NCBI GenBank assembly: GCA_963736695.1
Contig: CAVTPU010000001.1
Location: 930,001 to 994,000 of the forward strand
From: CAVTPU01 sp963736695
Lineage (GTDB): Bacteria > Actinomycetota > Actinomycetes > Mycobacteriales > Micromonosporaceae
Length of the DNA: 64,000 bases
Direction of reading: 5' to 3'
Of this stretch, positions 53,008 through 61,918 are shown in pieces. The notes beneath the pieces are model-generated. The model saw only the letters and a program-made list of their open reading frames with translations. It made no database searches and was not told the origin of the DNA. Position 1 is the stretch's first letter. Each line of letters begins with the position of its first letter. Made by a program: the position numbers and the translations under genes.

Positions 53008-53448
53008 CTAGTCGTCGCCTGCCTCGTCGGCCTCGGATTCGTAGGTGGCGGTTACCCGCACGGCACGTGCGCCCAGCACCGTGAGGTATTCGTCGTGATC
53101 GAAGAGTGTGTCGACAGTGAGGTTGCCGCAGACGAGCACCTCAGTCTCGAAGATCGACAGTTGATCGGCGACCAGGTCACCGGTCACGACCAGGCACATC
53201 AACTGATCCGAGATAAGGATCTGACCATCGGCGCGCAGGTCGCCATCGATGAGGACGGTGCCGATGTCTCCGCCGAAATCCGCAGACAACTGGTCGAAGC
53301 CGGCGGTGGAGACCGCGCGGGGGGCGACTCCCGACTCGCCATGGATCACAAGGCACCAACAGCCATAGTCACCGCCGGAGGACAGCCGGGCCCGGGTCTG
53401 ATAGCGGGCGTCAAGTTCCGATTCGGTAACCCGTTCGGGTGGGTTCAT
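53008..53448 (-). CDS. Bactofilin-like beta-solenoid small protein, unknown function
   Basis: 146 aa. From residue 60 on, regular short strands (GTVLIDGDLRADGQILI, CLVVTGDLVADQLSIFE, VLVCGNLTVDTLF) follow the GDL/GNL-type turns of polymer-forming solenoids. The ends are acidic (ESEADEAGDD). No signal peptide or membrane segment. Not clearly a bactofilin by sequence. Confidence 0.6.
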   Translation of the reverse strand: MNPPERVTESELDARYQTRARLSSGGDYGCWCLVIHGESGVAPRAVSTAGFDQLSADFGGDIGTVLIDGDLRADGQILISDQLMCLVVTGDLVADQLSIFETEVLVCGNLTVDTLFDHDEYLTVLGARAVRVTATYESEADEAGDD

Positions 53449-53472
53449 CGCGGCAGCTTAACGCCACCATCT

Positions 53473-53523
53473 CATAACCGGAACCTCGGTGTGGCGCACC
53501 TGCTGCTTCCCCGACTTCCATAG
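53473..53523 (+). pseudogene. Fossil of the 3' end of a second APH(6)-like gene
   Basis: The last 33 bases match the end of the APH gene (43351-43383) at 31 positions, including the stop (VAHLLLPRLP against VAHLLFPRLS). The preceding 18 bases also fit (HNRNLG against HSRALD). The rest of that gene copy is gone and replaced by the adjacent solenoid gene. Confidence 0.65.
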
Positions 53524-53642
53524 CCACATACGAACATGATGGCCGCGTCGTCTGCTTGCCTCGAGTGGCCGATAGCGGGCCGAGCTGTCACTGTCTCACC
53601 GGACACTGACAGTCACAGCTGACGCGTCGGCGTGACCTCATC

Positions 53643-55220
53643 GTGACGACGACGCCGCATGCTGACGACGTGGATCCGGATCACTCACCTCAGCGTCGAC
53701 CAGACGGAGCCGCGGCCGCACTGGCCTGGCTGGCTCAACCCGTCACCTTGGCAGCTCTGGCAGTCCTGGCCGTCAACGATCACGTTCTCAAGGCCGCATT
53801 TCCCGGACCTCTGACGGGAAAACTCAGCGACTTCACCGGACTCATCGTCGCGCCTCCTCTGGTGGCCGTTGTCGCACTGCTGCTGCTCCCCCGCCTTCCT
53901 TCCACACCCACCGCTGCTTGGTCGACAGCCGCCGTGGGGGTGGGCTTCGTCATCAGCAAGATCACTGTGGCCGGCGCAACTTTTGCGAGCGCGCTCTGGG
54001 GTGTTGTGCGGCCCGGGTCGGTCATTCTGGCTGACCCCACCGATCTGATCGCAGTGCCGGCCCTCGCGATGGCGTGGTATCTCTGGGCTCGAGCTCGCCA
54101 GCGGCCGGTTGCTGGCCGTACGGCTGCGGCGGTTCGAATATTGGTGGTGCTCCCAGCGGCGGCGATCGCGGTCGGAGCCACAAGCCAGGTGCACACCAAC
54201 GTGGCGGTGGATGTGGTCGAGTTGCGTGGCCACGTGGTGCTTGGCGAAGCGTGGGTGACCCCGGACCGGGTGGACGGCGAGCTCGCTGCAGTGAGGTCGG
54301 TGGCTCACTCCGTTGACGGGCGCACATGGGTAAAGTCGACCGGCGGCATGACCGGACTGGAGATAAGTTCTCACGACCCCACTCCGACGTCCTGCGACCC
54401 ATCCGACCCGCACGACTGTTATCGGGTCATGCCGGGACGCCTGGCGATCGAGCACCGAACCGGCGACGGCCCATGGACGATTGCGTGGCAGGTGCCCACT
54501 CGGGACCGGGCGAAGCTCGTCGACCAATATGAAAGTTTCACGAATGATCTGGTGGAATGTCGCTCGATCCTCGTGCACAGCGTCGATTCCGGATACGTCG
54601 TGATCGCTGCGTGCGGACGCGATGGGTTTGTTCGTCGCGACGTTGCTGGCGAGTGGCAGCGAATCGGCTTTCCGCCCCGTGATCCGGCCATCGACCCAGC
54701 CGCCCTCGGCGGTCCGTCGCCGCTCACCCCGATGCCAATCGAGATCGCGGTCGTCGCGGCGTCGCTGGCCTTGGCCCTAGGTCTGGACCAGTTGGCTCCG
54801 CAGGCCCCGTATCGCTTGGCAAAGACCATGTTGGTGGCGCTCAGTCTGATCCTCTGGGTTCCTGCATTCCTGGTACGGGTTGGATTGTTCGCGGACTTTC
54901 TCATCCTCGCCGAGATGGTGATTCAACCAGTGCTGGGCTTCGCCTATCTCTCTCTCCACTTTCGACAGCGAACTTTGCGCCTCCCGGTTCTTGTGTCGGC
55001 GGTTGCGACGGGTCTCGCCGCCGGCGCGATCCCGTTACTGGTCCACCAGGGCTACCTGGTGGAGTCCTGGTGGAAGTATCCGGCTGCAGCGGCGATCGCT
55101 GTCGCAGGCATCGGCGTCACGGTCACGTTAGGCATCGCCAATCGCATTGGTCAGACAACGACCACATCCGACGGACCGCCGGGCGCGGCGTCAACGGCAA
55201 TACCCCACAGCGATACATAA
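53643..55220 (+). CDS. Multi-pass membrane protein with an extracytoplasmic domain, unknown function
   Basis: 525 aa from GTG 53643. N-terminal part with about four to five helices, beginning VTLAALAVLAVNDHVLKAAF and a striking PGPLTGKLSDFTGLIVAPPL loop. Residues about 190-350 form a soluble domain with two probable disulfides (SCDPSDPHDCY; Cys near LVECRSI and VIAACGRD). C-terminal half has five more helices. The first block is conserved among unknown actinobacterial proteins as I recall; no function can be assigned. Confidence 0.7.
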   Translation: MTTTPHADDVDPDHSPQRRPDGAAAALAWLAQPVTLAALAVLAVNDHVLKAAFPGPLTGKLSDFTGLIVAPPLVAVVALLLLPRLPSTPTAAWSTAAVGVGFVISKITVAGATFASALWGVVRPGSVILADPTDLIAVPALAMAWYLWARARQRPVAGRTAAAVRILVVLPAAAIAVGATSQVHTNVAVDVVELRGHVVLGEAWVTPDRVDGELAAVRSVAHSVDGRTWVKSTGGMTGLEISSHDPTPTSCDPSDPHDCYRVMPGRLAIEHRTGDGPWTIAWQVPTRDRAKLVDQYESFTNDLVECRSILVHSVDSGYVVIAACGRDGFVRRDVAGEWQRIGFPPRDPAIDPAALGGPSPLTPMPIEIAVVAASLALALGLDQLAPQAPYRLAKTMLVALSLILWVPAFLVRVGLFADFLILAEMVIQPVLGFAYLSLHFRQRTLRLPVLVSAVATGLAAGAIPLLVHQGYLVESWWKYPAAAAIAVAGIGVTVTLGIANRIGQTTTTSDGPPGAASTAIPHSDT

Positions 55221-55529
55221 GCATTCGGCAACAGACTCACGACGAAGTGCCGAAGTCGACAGCGATCTCAGCGTTGGTTTGCGGAGTCTTGGCGACAGGC
55301 ACGCCAGCTTGCGGTTGCCGATCGCCGGCGGAGGAGCACGACCTCAGTCACGGCCGGCCTGCTCTCTGCGCCAAGAAGCTGCAATTGTCCTGCGGAAGGA
55401 GCCGGGTGTGGTTGAGCGACGCTAGCCGGATCAGCCTGGCCGGCGTGTCACCGCACCAATACGGCAGAAATCAGACACTACGCGATAGCTTGATCGCCAT
55501 GTAGTCCCTTCTATAAGGACTGATGGTGC
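55221..55529. other. Intergenic region upstream of the FG-GAP/IPT gene
   Basis: 309 bases. No gene, repeat or hairpin stands out; it ends with the ribosome site AAGGA, 9 bases before the ATG at 55530. Confidence 0.4.
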
Positions 55530-57281
55530 ATGGTTAAAGCGAGCCGGGTGCAGCAGGGCGGCGCCCTCGTCACCGTCGTCATGACCATGGGCGCGGGTCT
55601 TCTGGCGGGGCAAGCGCCGGCCTGGGCGCTGGCACCTGTGCCGCCGGTGAGTTTTCTGCCCGCCGCCACAGTCGCATCGTCCGCCGAACCATCGTCGATC
55701 GGCGTCGCCGACTTCGATGAGGATGGCGACCCGGACATGGCGGTCGCCCACTTCGTGAACGCCTCCACTGTGTCGATATTGTTGGGTAACGGCTCCGGTG
55801 GATTTGGACCACCAACTAATTTCCCGGCCCACAACGATCCGTTGTCGTTGGTGGTGGCCGACTTCGACCACGACCGTCACCAAGACCTCGCGGTCGCCAA
55901 CCGAGCGTCCGACGACATCTCAATACTGCTGGGCGACGGCGCTGGCGGATTCGGCCCCACCACCAACATGACGAATGGGGACAGTCCATTCGCCATTACC
56001 GCTGGCGATCTCAATCACGACGGCGATCCCGACCTCGTCACTTCGGACTCTGCCGGCAATCAGCTGTCGGTGTTTCTTGGCGACGGGTTGGGTGGGTTCG
56101 GTCCACCATCTCCTTTCGGGATGGGGACAAACCCAAGCTCAACGGCGATCGGTGATGTCAACGAAGACGGCAATCAGGACCTGGTCGTCAGCAATTTCCT
56201 CGCAAACGCCGTGTCGGTGCTGCTCGGCGACGGCACCGGAGACTTCGGAGCCGCAACGAACTTCGCCGACGGCGCAGAGCCATACTCAGTAGTTCTCGGT
56301 GATTTCAACGAAGACGGCCACCTCGACGCCGCGAGCGCTAGCTCGGTCGACAGCGCGGCCTCCGTGCTGCTCGGCAACGGCAACGGCGGCTTCGGTCCAC
56401 CAAACAACTTCGCCACGGGCTCATTCGCGCGCTCCGTCATCGTGTCGGATGTCAACCACGACAGGCACCTGGATCTGGCCGTCTCCAACGAAGACTCGAA
56501 CAACGTGTCGGTGCTGCTCGGCGATGGCACCGGCGAGTTCAGCACCGCCACCAACCTCGCGGTCGGTGAGACACCCCTCGCGGTCAGCGCCGGCGACTTC
56601 AACCGAGACGGCTGGCCCGACCTGGTGACAGCAAATGTCGAATCGAACAACGTGTCGGTGTTGCTCAACCAGCCGATCACCATCGCCGCCATGACGCCAT
56701 CCCACGGCCCGATCTCCGGCGGCACCGAAGTCACCATCACCGGCAACGGCCTCCTCGACGCCACCGAGGTTCGCTTCGGCACCACCCCTGGCACCCAACT
56801 GGTCCACACCGACACCGGACTCACCGTGAACACCCCACCCAGCGCCCGCCCCGGCAGCGTCGCCGTCACCGTCATGTTCGCCAACGGTCGACTCACTGCA
56901 GGAACCTTCACCTACTTCACGGCCCCGGTCATCACCGCGCTGAACCCCAACCACGGCCCGCCGACCGGCGGCACGACAGTCACGATCGCCGGCACCAACC
57001 TCGTCCGCGGACAAACCACTGTCACCATCTGCGATACATTGATCACCGCAGATCGTGTCACGGTCAACGCGGCCGGCACCACCGCCACCTTCCGCACCCC
57101 ACCATGCGACACCGGACTGACCCATGTCACCGTCACCACGCCGAGCGGGACCAGCGGGAGACTGCTCTACCGCTATGAACTGCTCGTCACCGGACCACAC
57201 ACAACGCCGCTAATTGCGCTAGCACTGACGGCCATCGGCCTCGGCCTCGTGCTGACCCGGTTGGCCCGCCAACTCGCCTAA
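55530..57281 (+). CDS. Surface protein with seven FG-GAP/VCBS repeats and two IPT/TIG domains
   Basis: 583 aa. Signal peptide 1-33 (ends AWA). Seven 48-49 residue propeller repeats follow, with calcium loops DFDEDGDPD, DFDHDRHQD, DLNHDGDPD, DVNEDGNQD, DFNEDGHLD, DVNHDRHLD, DFNRDGWPD and the pattern VSVLLGDGTG. Two IPT/TIG Ig-like domains come next (HGPISGGTEVTITGNGLL and HGPPTGGTTVTIAGTNLV). A C-terminal helix (ALALTAIGLGLVLTRLARQ) anchors it to the membrane. It likely works in adhesion or wall organisation. Confidence 0.87.
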   Translation: MVKASRVQQGGALVTVVMTMGAGLLAGQAPAWALAPVPPVSFLPAATVASSAEPSSIGVADFDEDGDPDMAVAHFVNASTVSILLGNGSGGFGPPTNFPAHNDPLSLVVADFDHDRHQDLAVANRASDDISILLGDGAGGFGPTTNMTNGDSPFAITAGDLNHDGDPDLVTSDSAGNQLSVFLGDGLGGFGPPSPFGMGTNPSSTAIGDVNEDGNQDLVVSNFLANAVSVLLGDGTGDFGAATNFADGAEPYSVVLGDFNEDGHLDAASASSVDSAASVLLGNGNGGFGPPNNFATGSFARSVIVSDVNHDRHLDLAVSNEDSNNVSVLLGDGTGEFSTATNLAVGETPLAVSAGDFNRDGWPDLVTANVESNNVSVLLNQPITIAAMTPSHGPISGGTEVTITGNGLLDATEVRFGTTPGTQLVHTDTGLTVNTPPSARPGSVAVTVMFANGRLTAGTFTYFTAPVITALNPNHGPPTGGTTVTIAGTNLVRGQTTVTICDTLITADRVTVNAAGTTATFRTPPCDTGLTHVTVTTPSGTSGRLLYRYELLVTGPHTTPLIALALTAIGLGLVLTRLARQLA

Positions 57282-57357
57282 AGCAGGTTCATCGCCTCGG
57301 ACAAAAGAGTCGCCCCGAAGACGAACCGGGAGGCGCTCAAGAAACTTGGCTGGGCAC

Positions 57358-58110
57358 TTAACGGATATTGTTCGGATCGACAGTGATCTCGACCTGGTGA
57401 GGTGCGTTGCGTGGGAACCGCCACATGGTGCCAGCGGTGCTCACCGCGGTCACAGTGTGGTCGTCGACGGCAACCTCCGAAAACGGATTCGATAGTCGCG
57501 ACACCGCCACCCATTCTAAGGTGCTGTCGGCGTCAGCGTGAGTCAGAGCAACCCAACCGATACTTCCATGGGCCGAAGACTCGCCAACCAAGACCCGGTG
57601 GCCCCGATAGACAACCGAGGCGTTCAAACTGTCGATTTCGAGCCAGCCGGCCGGGCTCCAAGCCGTGGTCCACAACGTTTCGATCCATGTCGGTGGCCCT
57701 TCGAAGCCGGGGTTGTACTCCATCACCGAGAGCGTGCCATCAGCACGAAGGATGACGTCCCCGTCTGGGACCTGCCACGCCTTCCACCGGGCCTGAACGG
57801 CGCGCGCATCCCACATATTCGGAGCAGCGTGCACGAGAACGACGAGATCATCGATCAGTTCACATTTCGACGTGTGCTGGTCAAGGTCACGTCGCAGGAC
57901 GTCGAGCAAACGCTGGGCCTGGTCTGTGGACATCAACCTCGGTGACCAGGGAATGCAAGGGCGGTCCACACTGTGGACAACAAGATCACTCCAGTACGAC
58001 GGCGACGTGAGCACCTCGTCAGGAACGCCGTATCCGCGCAGTTCCCCACGATGCGACTGCAGCCAGCTGGCACTTGTTATATCAGGCTTGTTGACATTTC
58101 CATCCGACAT
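57358..58110 (-). CDS. Hypothetical protein
   Basis: 250 aa, soluble, rich in Trp (15 seen), with no signal peptide. Middle part reads VMEYNPGFEGPPTWIETLW and a beta-rich end GSIGWVALTHADADSTLEWV. I recognise no family. A short intergenic gap separates it from a second unknown gene on the same strand, so they may share a transcript. Confidence 0.6.
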   Translation of the reverse strand: MSDGNVNKPDITSASWLQSHRGELRGYGVPDEVLTSPSYWSDLVVHSVDRPCIPWSPRLMSTDQAQRLLDVLRRDLDQHTSKCELIDDLVVLVHAAPNMWDARAVQARWKAWQVPDGDVILRADGTLSVMEYNPGFEGPPTWIETLWTTAWSPAGWLEIDSLNASVVYRGHRVLVGESSAHGSIGWVALTHADADSTLEWVAVSRLSNPFSEVAVDDHTVTAVSTAGTMWRFPRNAPHQVEITVDPNNIR

Positions 58111-58191
58111 CGGCCGTTCCTTCCAGCGGCTCGCGCCGACGTTGACCAGTTTGGCCCGATCTCAATAGAAGACCTCACGCCGCAGGCCGAG

Positions 58192-58509
58192 TCACGACGG
58201 AGCGACAATCTCACCGTCGAGAAGGCGGTCGTAAAGGTTGTCAACTCGGTTCGTGCTCCACGCTGGTCCGTGCGCCCGCCACATGGCGGCCAGTCCGAGC
58301 AGCGCGATCGGCGAGCTGGCGGTGAGGCGCACCTCGTGTGAAGTCGCGACCCACGTGTCGATCGACTCGTCACCGCCTTCGGCGTGAAGTGTGTAACCAT
58401 CGGCGCGAAGCTGGGCGAGCGAGGGCGCATAGGTGTTCATCGCATCGGTCAACACATTCATCCCTGAAAGAGTACTCCGCACCGACGCCTTCGCGACGAT
58501 CTCAGACAC
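58192..58509 (-). CDS. Small hypothetical protein
   Basis: 105 aa from GTG 58509 with GGAGGT very close upstream. Starts at ATG 58461 are possible. Contains a strand-turn pattern GYTLHAEGGDESIDTWVAT and ASSPIALLGLAAMWRAHG. No known domain is visible; the size and fold hints are like small immunity proteins, which is speculation. Confidence 0.55.
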   Translation of the reverse strand: MSEIVAKASVRSTLSGMNVLTDAMNTYAPSLAQLRADGYTLHAEGGDESIDTWVATSHEVRLTASSPIALLGLAAMWRAHGPAWSTNRVDNLYDRLLDGEIVAPS

Positions 58510-58594
58510 CGACCTCCGTTCGCACCCGCCTCACGAATGGTCGACAATGTGCCAACGACAACGGGTCGCCAGACACGAGCACAGGGAAGTGCTG

Positions 58595-59365
58595 ATGAAC
58601 GTCTTTGATGCGCCTTCGAGTTCGCTGCGGCGGATGAGCGTGTGCCCGCACGACACCGCTCGCACCGTACTCGGATGGTTTCTGTTGAATTCGTATCTTC
58701 GGGACCGTTTGCGCATTCCGCTTCATTTCGAGCCGCAGGAGAACTTCCTCGCTGAACGGGAAGCGGTCCTCGAAGGCGGTTACGACGTCGTCTATGCCAA
58801 CCCCTATAGCGCGGTGCAGTTCGCCCGTGACCGGGGCTTCATCCCGGTCGCCCGACCGGCGGGCACCTACGATGAGACCTACCTCGTCGCGCGCCCCGAC
58901 TGGAGGTTGAGTGGTCGCCACCAGCGGGTGATTATAGCCAGCGCGACGGACAAGCTGATCGTGCACGCGCTGGGTGCGACTTTGCTGCCGAGACTCGGCC
59001 TGGATGAGGCTATGGTCGACTACCAGTTCACCGGCAACCACGCGGCTGCCGCGCAGGCTGTCATTGACGGTGCCGCCGACCTGGGGTTCGTCTTCAACGA
59101 AACATGGAACGCACTATCGGCGTTCGACCACCCACCACTGCAAGTTTTGCGCCGAACGAACCGGTCGCAGGCGTTTCACTGCTTCATGGTGAGCCCGGAG
59201 CTCCAGGATCGAGCGAGTGATATCCAAGCGGTGCTGACCGGCATGACGACAGATCCAGACGCCGCCGAGGTCGTGCAGGAGCTGAACTTCCCCCACGGCA
59301 TAGTCCCGGCCGGACCCGCCGACCTGGCAGTCCTGTCCGCACTCGTCCCGCACGCCATGGCGTGA
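58595..59365 (+). CDS. PhnD-like phosphate/phosphonate-binding domain protein without signal peptide
   Basis: 256 aa from ATG 58595 (AGGGAAG upstream). The fold is that of PhnD-type type II binding proteins: GWFLLNSYLRDRLRIPLHF, LEGGYDVVYANPYSAVQFAR, YDETYLVARPDW and AVIDGAADLGFVFNETWN. There is no signal peptide or lipobox, and no permease or ATPase is nearby. It may act inside the cell as a ligand sensor or be a retained orphan. Confidence 0.8.
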   Translation: MNVFDAPSSSLRRMSVCPHDTARTVLGWFLLNSYLRDRLRIPLHFEPQENFLAEREAVLEGGYDVVYANPYSAVQFARDRGFIPVARPAGTYDETYLVARPDWRLSGRHQRVIIASATDKLIVHALGATLLPRLGLDEAMVDYQFTGNHAAAAQAVIDGAADLGFVFNETWNALSAFDHPPLQVLRRTNRSQAFHCFMVSPELQDRASDIQAVLTGMTTDPDAAEVVQELNFPHGIVPAGPADLAVLSALVPHAMA

Positions 59366-59445
59366 CAGAGCCCCGGAAGGACGCCGACAACGTCATGATG
59401 TCCCATGTGGACGACTGCTGACGAGTGGCGACAAGGGCCAGCTCA

Positions 59446-59991
59446 TCATGGCTGCAGCAGGGACAACAGACGATCGGGAACCGGCAGCCGCCACGCCGCG
59501 AGGACGGCCAGGCCCGCGCCGGCCGTGTTCAGTAGCACGTCATCGATAGACGAAACGCGTCCTAGCGCCAGGGCATATTGCAGTGTTTCCACCACGATCG
59601 ACATGCCCGCGACGGCGACAACCACCCATGCGAACCGGACCTGCCACCCCATGCCCAGTCCAAACCCGACCGCCGCGAACACCAGCAGATTGCCCACGAT
59701 CTGGAAGAACGCGGTCAGCGGGCGGTCGGCGAGGATCTCCACCAGGTCGCGAAGTGGCGCCAGCCGAACCTCTCGACGGGCGTGAAGCGGGGTCAGAACA
59801 AGGACGAGCCACGGCAGCGTCCAAACCACCATCGTTGTCGCAGCCAGTGCCCGCCGAACGGCCGGCCCCGCCGGGACCCCACGCTGTCGGTAATAGGCCA
59901 CGAGGTGGCGCGTGCCGACTGGGCTCACCAGGATGAGAGCCACCGCTGTCGCCACAACCGGAAGCCAACGTAGGTACCCACCGGGGATCAT
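59446..59991 (-). CDS. VanZ-family membrane protein
   Basis: 181 aa, five helices. Family signature near the C-terminus: VETLQYALALGRVSSIDDVLLNT, given as VETLQYALALGR then SSIDDVLLN. An APLRDLVEIL segment lies between helices. VanZ proteins raise teicoplanin tolerance in some bacteria; most are of unknown role. Confidence 0.88.
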   Translation of the reverse strand: MIPGGYLRWLPVVATAVALILVSPVGTRHLVAYYRQRGVPAGPAVRRALAATTMVVWTLPWLVLVLTPLHARREVRLAPLRDLVEILADRPLTAFFQIVGNLLVFAAVGFGLGMGWQVRFAWVVVAVAGMSIVVETLQYALALGRVSSIDDVLLNTAGAGLAVLAAWRLPVPDRLLSLLQP

Positions 59992-60166
59992 CGTGGGCCA
60001 TCATAGTCAGGCTCAGCGTCCCGCCCATGATCGACAACGGTCAGCCCGCGATCCTCGTCGTGAGCGTTTCCGACCGCCATGAGGTCTACCATGGCCGGAC
60101 GAGTTAGTCCGTGACCAGAGGGGCCATGCCTGGAGTCGGCACAACGCCGCCGGCAAGCTGTGGCGC

Positions 60167-61078
60167 TCACAGCAGTTCGGCGATTGCCGCACGGACCATT
60201 CTGCGACCGTGCTCGGCCATTCGCGGGAAGGTATGCCGGTAGTAGTCGATTCCGGTGAGCGACGGTGCGAGGGCCCAGCCGCAGGCGCGGCGCCACGTAG
60301 CGTCGTCGTAGCCGATGGCCTCTCGATAGGCTTTCCGGGCCGCGCCGGTGAATGTCCATAGCGCCGCAGCCACGTCCGGCGCCGGGTCGCCGACACCGAG
60401 TGCGCCGAAGTCGATGACTGCTGTCAGCCGCCCGTCTTCGATGATCAGGTTCCCGGGCTGAAGATCTCCGTGAATCCATACGGGGTCGCGACTCCACGCG
60501 GGGGCCTGCAGGCATGCTTCCCAGGCCGCCTCGGCCGCCGTCACGTCGAAGCCGTCGTCATAGTCGGCGAGGCGGGGCAACACACGGCGTACGCGTTCAT
60601 CGGTGTGAAGCAGGGCAGAACCGCGGGAACCCGGCGGTTTGATCGGACCCTCAGTCGGGTCCACTTTGTGCAGAGCGCGAGCGAAGGCTGCCACGTCACG
60701 GGCCAGGATCACGTCATCGCTGCCGAGCCTGGCAGGCGTGCTCCCCGAAAACCACGGCGCCACGGTCCATCGCCACGGATAACCCGCACCTGGTTCACCC
60801 ACGTGGAGCGGAACAGGAATTCGTACGGGCAGATGAGGCTCCAGCATCGGCAGCCACCGCGCGTCAGAATCGGCCTGGTCAGTCGCCCACGCGATCTTGG
60901 GCATGCGAGCGACGAGGTCGGTGCCGACCCGAAAAAGTACGTGATCGGTGCCCTCCAACTCGTCGGGAATCGGGGTCGCTGGGAGGTCAGCCCACTGCGG
61001 ACACTGCGCCGCCAGCAAGCTACGCACCTGCCCGACGGAGGCGCGGAGCTCGTCATCATGGATGGGCACGACCGGCAC
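60167..61078 (-). CDS. Aminoglycoside phosphotransferase-family kinase
   Basis: 303 aa. Catalytic loop WIHGDLQPGNLI (Asp205) and metal site AVIDFGALGVGDP (Asp223) are intact. The N-lobe has HVLFRVGTDLVARMPK and a Trp-rich acceptor portion YPWRWTVAPWFSG. It belongs to the broad APH/ChoK superfamily; the substrate may be a drug or a metabolite. Distinct from the APH(6)-like gene at 42460. Confidence 0.87.
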   Translation of the reverse strand: MPVVPIHDDELRASVGQVRSLLAAQCPQWADLPATPIPDELEGTDHVLFRVGTDLVARMPKIAWATDQADSDARWLPMLEPHLPVRIPVPLHVGEPGAGYPWRWTVAPWFSGSTPARLGSDDVILARDVAAFARALHKVDPTEGPIKPPGSRGSALLHTDERVRRVLPRLADYDDGFDVTAAEAAWEACLQAPAWSRDPVWIHGDLQPGNLIIEDGRLTAVIDFGALGVGDPAPDVAAALWTFTGAARKAYREAIGYDDATWRRACGWALAPSLTGIDYYRHTFPRMAEHGRRMVRAAIAELL

Positions 61079-61125
61079 GATAGTGCGAGAGACGGTGTGG
61101 GCGCCAACCGATTACTTGGTGCCCG

Positions 61126-61320
61126 TCAGCTCTCCACAACCATGTCGAGCAGGCTGCGAAGGCGGGCGTTATCGCCGTGCAAGGACGCCAGCGATGCTGC
61201 CACATTGTCACGGGAGTCCAGTGTGGACCAATCGACTGGCCAGCCCGCTTCGCGGCTGAGTTGTCGGAAGAAGGCACGTTGCGTTCGACCATTGCCTTCA
61301 CGGAACGGGTGGATCGCGTG
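61126..61320 (-). pseudogene. Headless Fic-domain gene remnant
   Basis: The frame directly after the neighbouring DUF4190 gene's stop reads AIHPFREGNGRTQRAFFRQL and continues SREAGWPVDWSTLDS to its own stop. This is the complete Fic active-site motif (HPFREGNGR) and the C-terminal end of a Fic protein of the Bep/BrnT-free AMPylase type. No start codon exists and the first half is missing. It is not detected by start-based gene finding. Confidence 0.75.
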
Positions 61321-61767
61321 TCACGGGGTTGGTGCGACGCCGCCCGGCACGAACACGTGACTCACACCGCCGAGAATGGCTAGGAGGACGAGAACGATGA
61401 ACGGGGCGACGCCCGTGGCCATGGCCACGATCGCGTACGATCGACCCTCACCACCGATTTGATTGGCACGGTGATAGGCGATTGCGCCAAGAATGATGGC
61501 AACGGCCCCGGTCACTAGTCCAAGATAACAGCAGCATAGTAACGGGACTGACGCAATACCAGTGACCATAGCGCCTGTGGCCAAGCCGTTGGTGGCCGGT
61601 GGGGCGACATAGATCACCGCCGGAGGCTGTGGTTGGTGCTGCGGCGGATATGGTTGATATGGATTCGGCTGGGACCAGTATGACTGCGGGGACGGATACT
61701 GCTCCGTTGGGCGATACGGGTAGGGGTACTCGTGGTCGCCCGGAACTGGGGGTGGCGCGTCGGACAT
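61321..61767 (-). CDS. DUF4190-type proline/tyrosine-rich membrane protein
   Basis: 148 aa. The first 55 residues are rich in Pro, Tyr and Gln (QPNPYQPYPPQHQPQPP). Two helices follow (GAMVTGIASVPLLCCCYLGL with AVAIILGAIAYH, and YAIVAMATGVAPFIVLVLLA). The DUF4190 fold links GLATGAMVTGI to NQIGGEGRSYAI. The stop falls exactly where the Fic remnant begins, so its C-terminus may be altered by that junction. Role unknown, often membrane organisation. Confidence 0.85.
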   Translation of the reverse strand: MSDAPPPVPGDHEYPYPYRPTEQYPSPQSYWSQPNPYQPYPPQHQPQPPAVIYVAPPATNGLATGAMVTGIASVPLLCCCYLGLVTGAVAIILGAIAYHRANQIGGEGRSYAIVAMATGVAPFIVLVLLAILGGVSHVFVPGGVAPTP

Positions 61768-61855
61768 GAGCGGCCTCTCGGAAGTGCTGAAGAAGGCCTA
61801 GCCTAGGTCAGGGACTTAAGCACCACATGCAGTGAGTCACCCTCACCCACGACTC

Positions 61856-61912
61856 GCCGTAAACGGCCGTCTCCTTCTGAAGGCGATCCAGAAGGAGACG
61901 GCCGTTTACGGC
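61856..61912 (-). terminator. Very strong hairpin terminator
   Basis: Perfect 23-bp stem (61856-61878 with 61890-61912) around 11 bases, 6 bases past the BNR protein stop. Confidence 0.9.
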
Positions 61913-61918
61913 CGCTCC

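Noticed and set aside
52969..60150. Shared 21-mer (one mismatch) near 52975 and 60128
   Set aside because: A match of this length is expected about once by chance in a window of this size and does not extend.
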